Both the position numbers and the translations under genes were made by a program. Shown here one piece after another: positions 5,968-7,051 of a stretch of 7,051 nt of DNA; the stretch's first letter is position 1, and each line of letters starts with the position of its first letter. Origin of the DNA: Betaproteobacteria bacterium (GTDB lineage: Bacteria > Pseudomonadota > Gammaproteobacteria > Burkholderiales > SG8-39); NCBI GenBank assembly GCA_005881355.1, contig VBDM01000047.1, positions 1 to 7,051 of the forward strand, read 5' to 3'. The notes beneath the pieces are model-generated. The model was not told where the DNA came from. It ran no database searches and saw nothing but the letters and a program-made list of their open reading frames with translations.

Positions 5968-6942
5968 ATGCATCACCTTATCCGCACCCTCGCTATTCTG
6001 ATCTTTCCACTGCTCGCCGGCTGTGCGACCGGCGGAGGCGGGAAAGCCGAGAAAGGGCCCGTCAGGGAGCCGCCCGATATCAAATCCACGCAAAGAACGT
6101 TGGAGCCCGCGGCGCGGCCGATTATGGCGCCGGTGATTCCTCCGCCCGAGGCAGCTCCACCGCGGTCCGCGCCGCCCCCACCGCGATCCGCGCCGCCGCC
6201 GATCAAGCAAGCCTGCAAAGTAAAGAAGGATTCAGTGGAATGGGTGCATATCAGCGGCGCGTGTAAAAACGGCTATGCGCACGGCGCAGGCCGGGCAAGG
6301 AGCGTGGACGGGCGCCGGAGTTATGCCGGCATGTTCGTTGACGGCGCTTTTTCCGGGCAAGGCGACTACGATTGGGGCAACGGCGTGCGTTATACCGGCG
6401 AATTCCTGAACGGACGCAAAAGCGGGTTCGGCACCCTCGCGTATCCGAACAACAGAAAATACACCGGAGGATTCAAGGACAACGCATACCAAGGCGAGGG
6501 GACTTATATCGACGCCGATGGGTCCAAGTACGCCGGTGCATTTGAAAGCGGCAATTTCCACGGTCTGGGCACGTATACTTGGGCGAGCGGCGACGTTTAC
6601 ACCGGGCGATTCGAAGCGAATCGGATGGACGGCAAAGGCAGCTATGCCCGGACCAACGGCGATCGCTACGTCGGCGAGTTCAAAAACAACCAGATGGACG
6701 GCGAGGGCACCTACACCTGGCCGAACGGCGACGCGTACGCCGGCCGATTCGAAAACGACAAGATGAACGGCAACGGGACCTACACCTATGCCGACGGGGC
6801 GAAGTACAGCGGCGAGTTCAAGGACGGCAGGAAACACGGCCGCGGCGTTTTGACGGTGGAACCGAGCGAGATAAAACAGCTATGGTGGAACGGTATAAAA
6901 ATCACCGAAGACCGGCCGACCAGCACGGATTCCTCACAGTAG
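5968..6942 (+). CDS. MORN-repeat lipoprotein
   Basis: The 324-residue protein starts with a lipoprotein signal (MHHLIRTLAILIFPLLAGC), with lipobox LAGC at 16-19 and Ala after the Cys, which by the usual rule sends it to the outer membrane. A proline-rich stalk follows (about 45-78, including two copies of PPRSAPP). Next come a pair of cysteines (C83, C99) and a partial repeat, then eight MORN repeats starting at Y119, Y142, Y165, Y188, Y211, Y234, Y257 and Y280, exactly 23 residues apart, each of the form YxGxF...GxGTYxxxxGxx. A short tail (303-324) ends the protein. MORN repeats form elongated beta-hairpin solenoids, usually for binding or scaffolding. The start gives a textbook signal peptide but has no clear ribosome binding site. 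It lies 72 bp after the bL21-fusion gene on the same strand and may share its transcript. Binding partner unknown. Confidence 0.9.
   Translation: MHHLIRTLAILIFPLLAGCATGGGGKAEKGPVREPPDIKSTQRTLEPAARPIMAPVIPPPEAAPPRSAPPPPRSAPPPIKQACKVKKDSVEWVHISGACKNGYAHGAGRARSVDGRRSYAGMFVDGAFSGQGDYDWGNGVRYTGEFLNGRKSGFGTLAYPNNRKYTGGFKDNAYQGEGTYIDADGSKYAGAFESGNFHGLGTYTWASGDVYTGRFEANRMDGKGSYARTNGDRYVGEFKNNQMDGEGTYTWPNGDAYAGRFENDKMNGNGTYTYADGAKYSGEFKDGRKHGRGVLTVEPSEIKQLWWNGIKITEDRPTSTDSSQ
6157..6198 (+). repeat. Two tandem 21-bp copies in the proline stalk
   Basis: Copies at 6157-6177 and 6178-6198 differ at two bases and each encode PPRSAPP (residues 64-70 and 71-77). This looks like a recent local duplication that lengthened the stalk. 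Confidence 0.7.
6322..6873 (+). repeat. Eight tandem 69-bp MORN-coding units
   Basis: The reading frame repeats with a period of exactly 69 bp without insertion or deletion. Protein consensus is YxGxFxxxxxxGxGTYxxxxGxx. The units at 6598-6666 and 6736-6804 look most alike at DNA level in the repeat starts (a shared CGATTCGAA). The last unit is degenerate at its end. Confidence 0.85.
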
Positions 6943-6995
6943 GAGCGAAACCTCGGGGCGAGAACCGGAAGCTTCAGAATTCCCGGCTCGACCGC
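6943..6995. other. Gap between convergent MORN and lipA genes
   Basis: Two weak hairpins can be drawn: CTCG/CGAG with a GGG loop (6952-6962), and a larger one pairing CGAG and CCGG (about 6959-6968) with CCGGCTCG (about 6983-6990). Neither is followed by a T-run, so no confident terminator is called. A palindrome GCCTAGGC (6994-7001) overlaps the lipA stop codon. Confidence 0.35.
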
Positions 6996-7051
6996 CTAGG
7001 CTAGGCCCGCCGCGTGCGCCTGCCGGTCGGCGTGGTAGGAGGAGCGCACCA
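6996..7051 (-). CDS. lipA: Lipoyl synthase, C-terminal end (runs off the right edge)
   Basis: The last 17 codons and the TAG stop (6998-6996) are visible: VRSSYHADRQAHAAGLA, with the two bases before them fitting an ATG for the preceding Met. MVRSSYHAD is the conserved C-terminus of lipoyl synthase, in which a serine of the RSSYH motif binds the auxiliary iron-sulfur cluster that donates sulfur. The enzyme is a cytoplasmic radical-SAM protein that inserts two sulfurs into protein-bound octanoyl groups. It converges on the MORN gene, with 53 bp between the stops. The identification rests on a short but distinctive motif. Confidence 0.82.
   Translation of the reverse strand, partial: VRSSYHADRQAHAAGLA

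Noticed and set aside
5724..6266. A 180-codon plus-strand frame bridging the bL21 fusion and MORN genes
   Set aside because: It overlaps both recognised genes out of frame and has no domain features.
6232..6837. A 201-codon minus-strand frame with internal repeats (VAVGPG, HLVVFE patterns)
   Set aside because: The repeats are only the reverse reading of the 69-bp MORN units.

Overview
The window is visibly GC-rich, compact proteobacterial chromosome, most likely from a betaproteobacterium or a close gammaproteobacterium. The evidence is the run homoserine kinase (thrB, cut off) - DUF2782 protein - polA, an arrangement known from these groups, together with a DUF4197 protein and a lipoyl synthase gene (lipA, cut off at the right edge). 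No IS element, integrase, CRISPR array, rRNA or tRNA gene was seen.

Layout. Minus strand: positions 1-112 hold the N-terminus of homoserine kinase, followed upstream by a small secreted DUF2782 protein (159-491). A 146-bp divergent region (492-637) carries a perfect 9-bp inverted repeat and candidate promoters for both directions. Plus strand: a full-length DNA polymerase I (polA, ending at 3394) with all three enzymatic domains and their catalytic residues, then an SGNH/GDSL-hydrolase-like protein (3464-4123) that lacks the nucleophilic serine and the usual Asn of its family. Convergent to it on the minus strand is an exported DUF4197 protein (4161-4895). Its longest frame starts on the same CATG as the next plus-strand gene, so its true start is probably a downstream TTG.

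The unusual part is 4894-6942. The first gene starts as an ordinary, apparently complete ribosomal protein bL21 (about residues 1-104). Instead of stopping, it runs in frame into a roughly 150-residue proline/alanine-rich linker, one transmembrane helix (about 261-281) and a basic, proline-rich tail. It is not followed by rpmA (bL27), the usual partner of rplU. After 72 bp comes a predicted lipoprotein with a proline-rich stalk and eight MORN repeats of exactly 23 residues. The two genes look like a small envelope-associated pair, one inner-membrane bL21 fusion and one lipidated MORN protein. I do not recognise this combination, and it is the best candidate in the window for something undescribed. 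Whether the bL21 part is the cell's only L21 or a second copy cannot be told from here.

The rest is housekeeping: threonine biosynthesis (thrB), DNA repair and Okazaki-fragment processing (polA), and lipoate synthesis (lipA).
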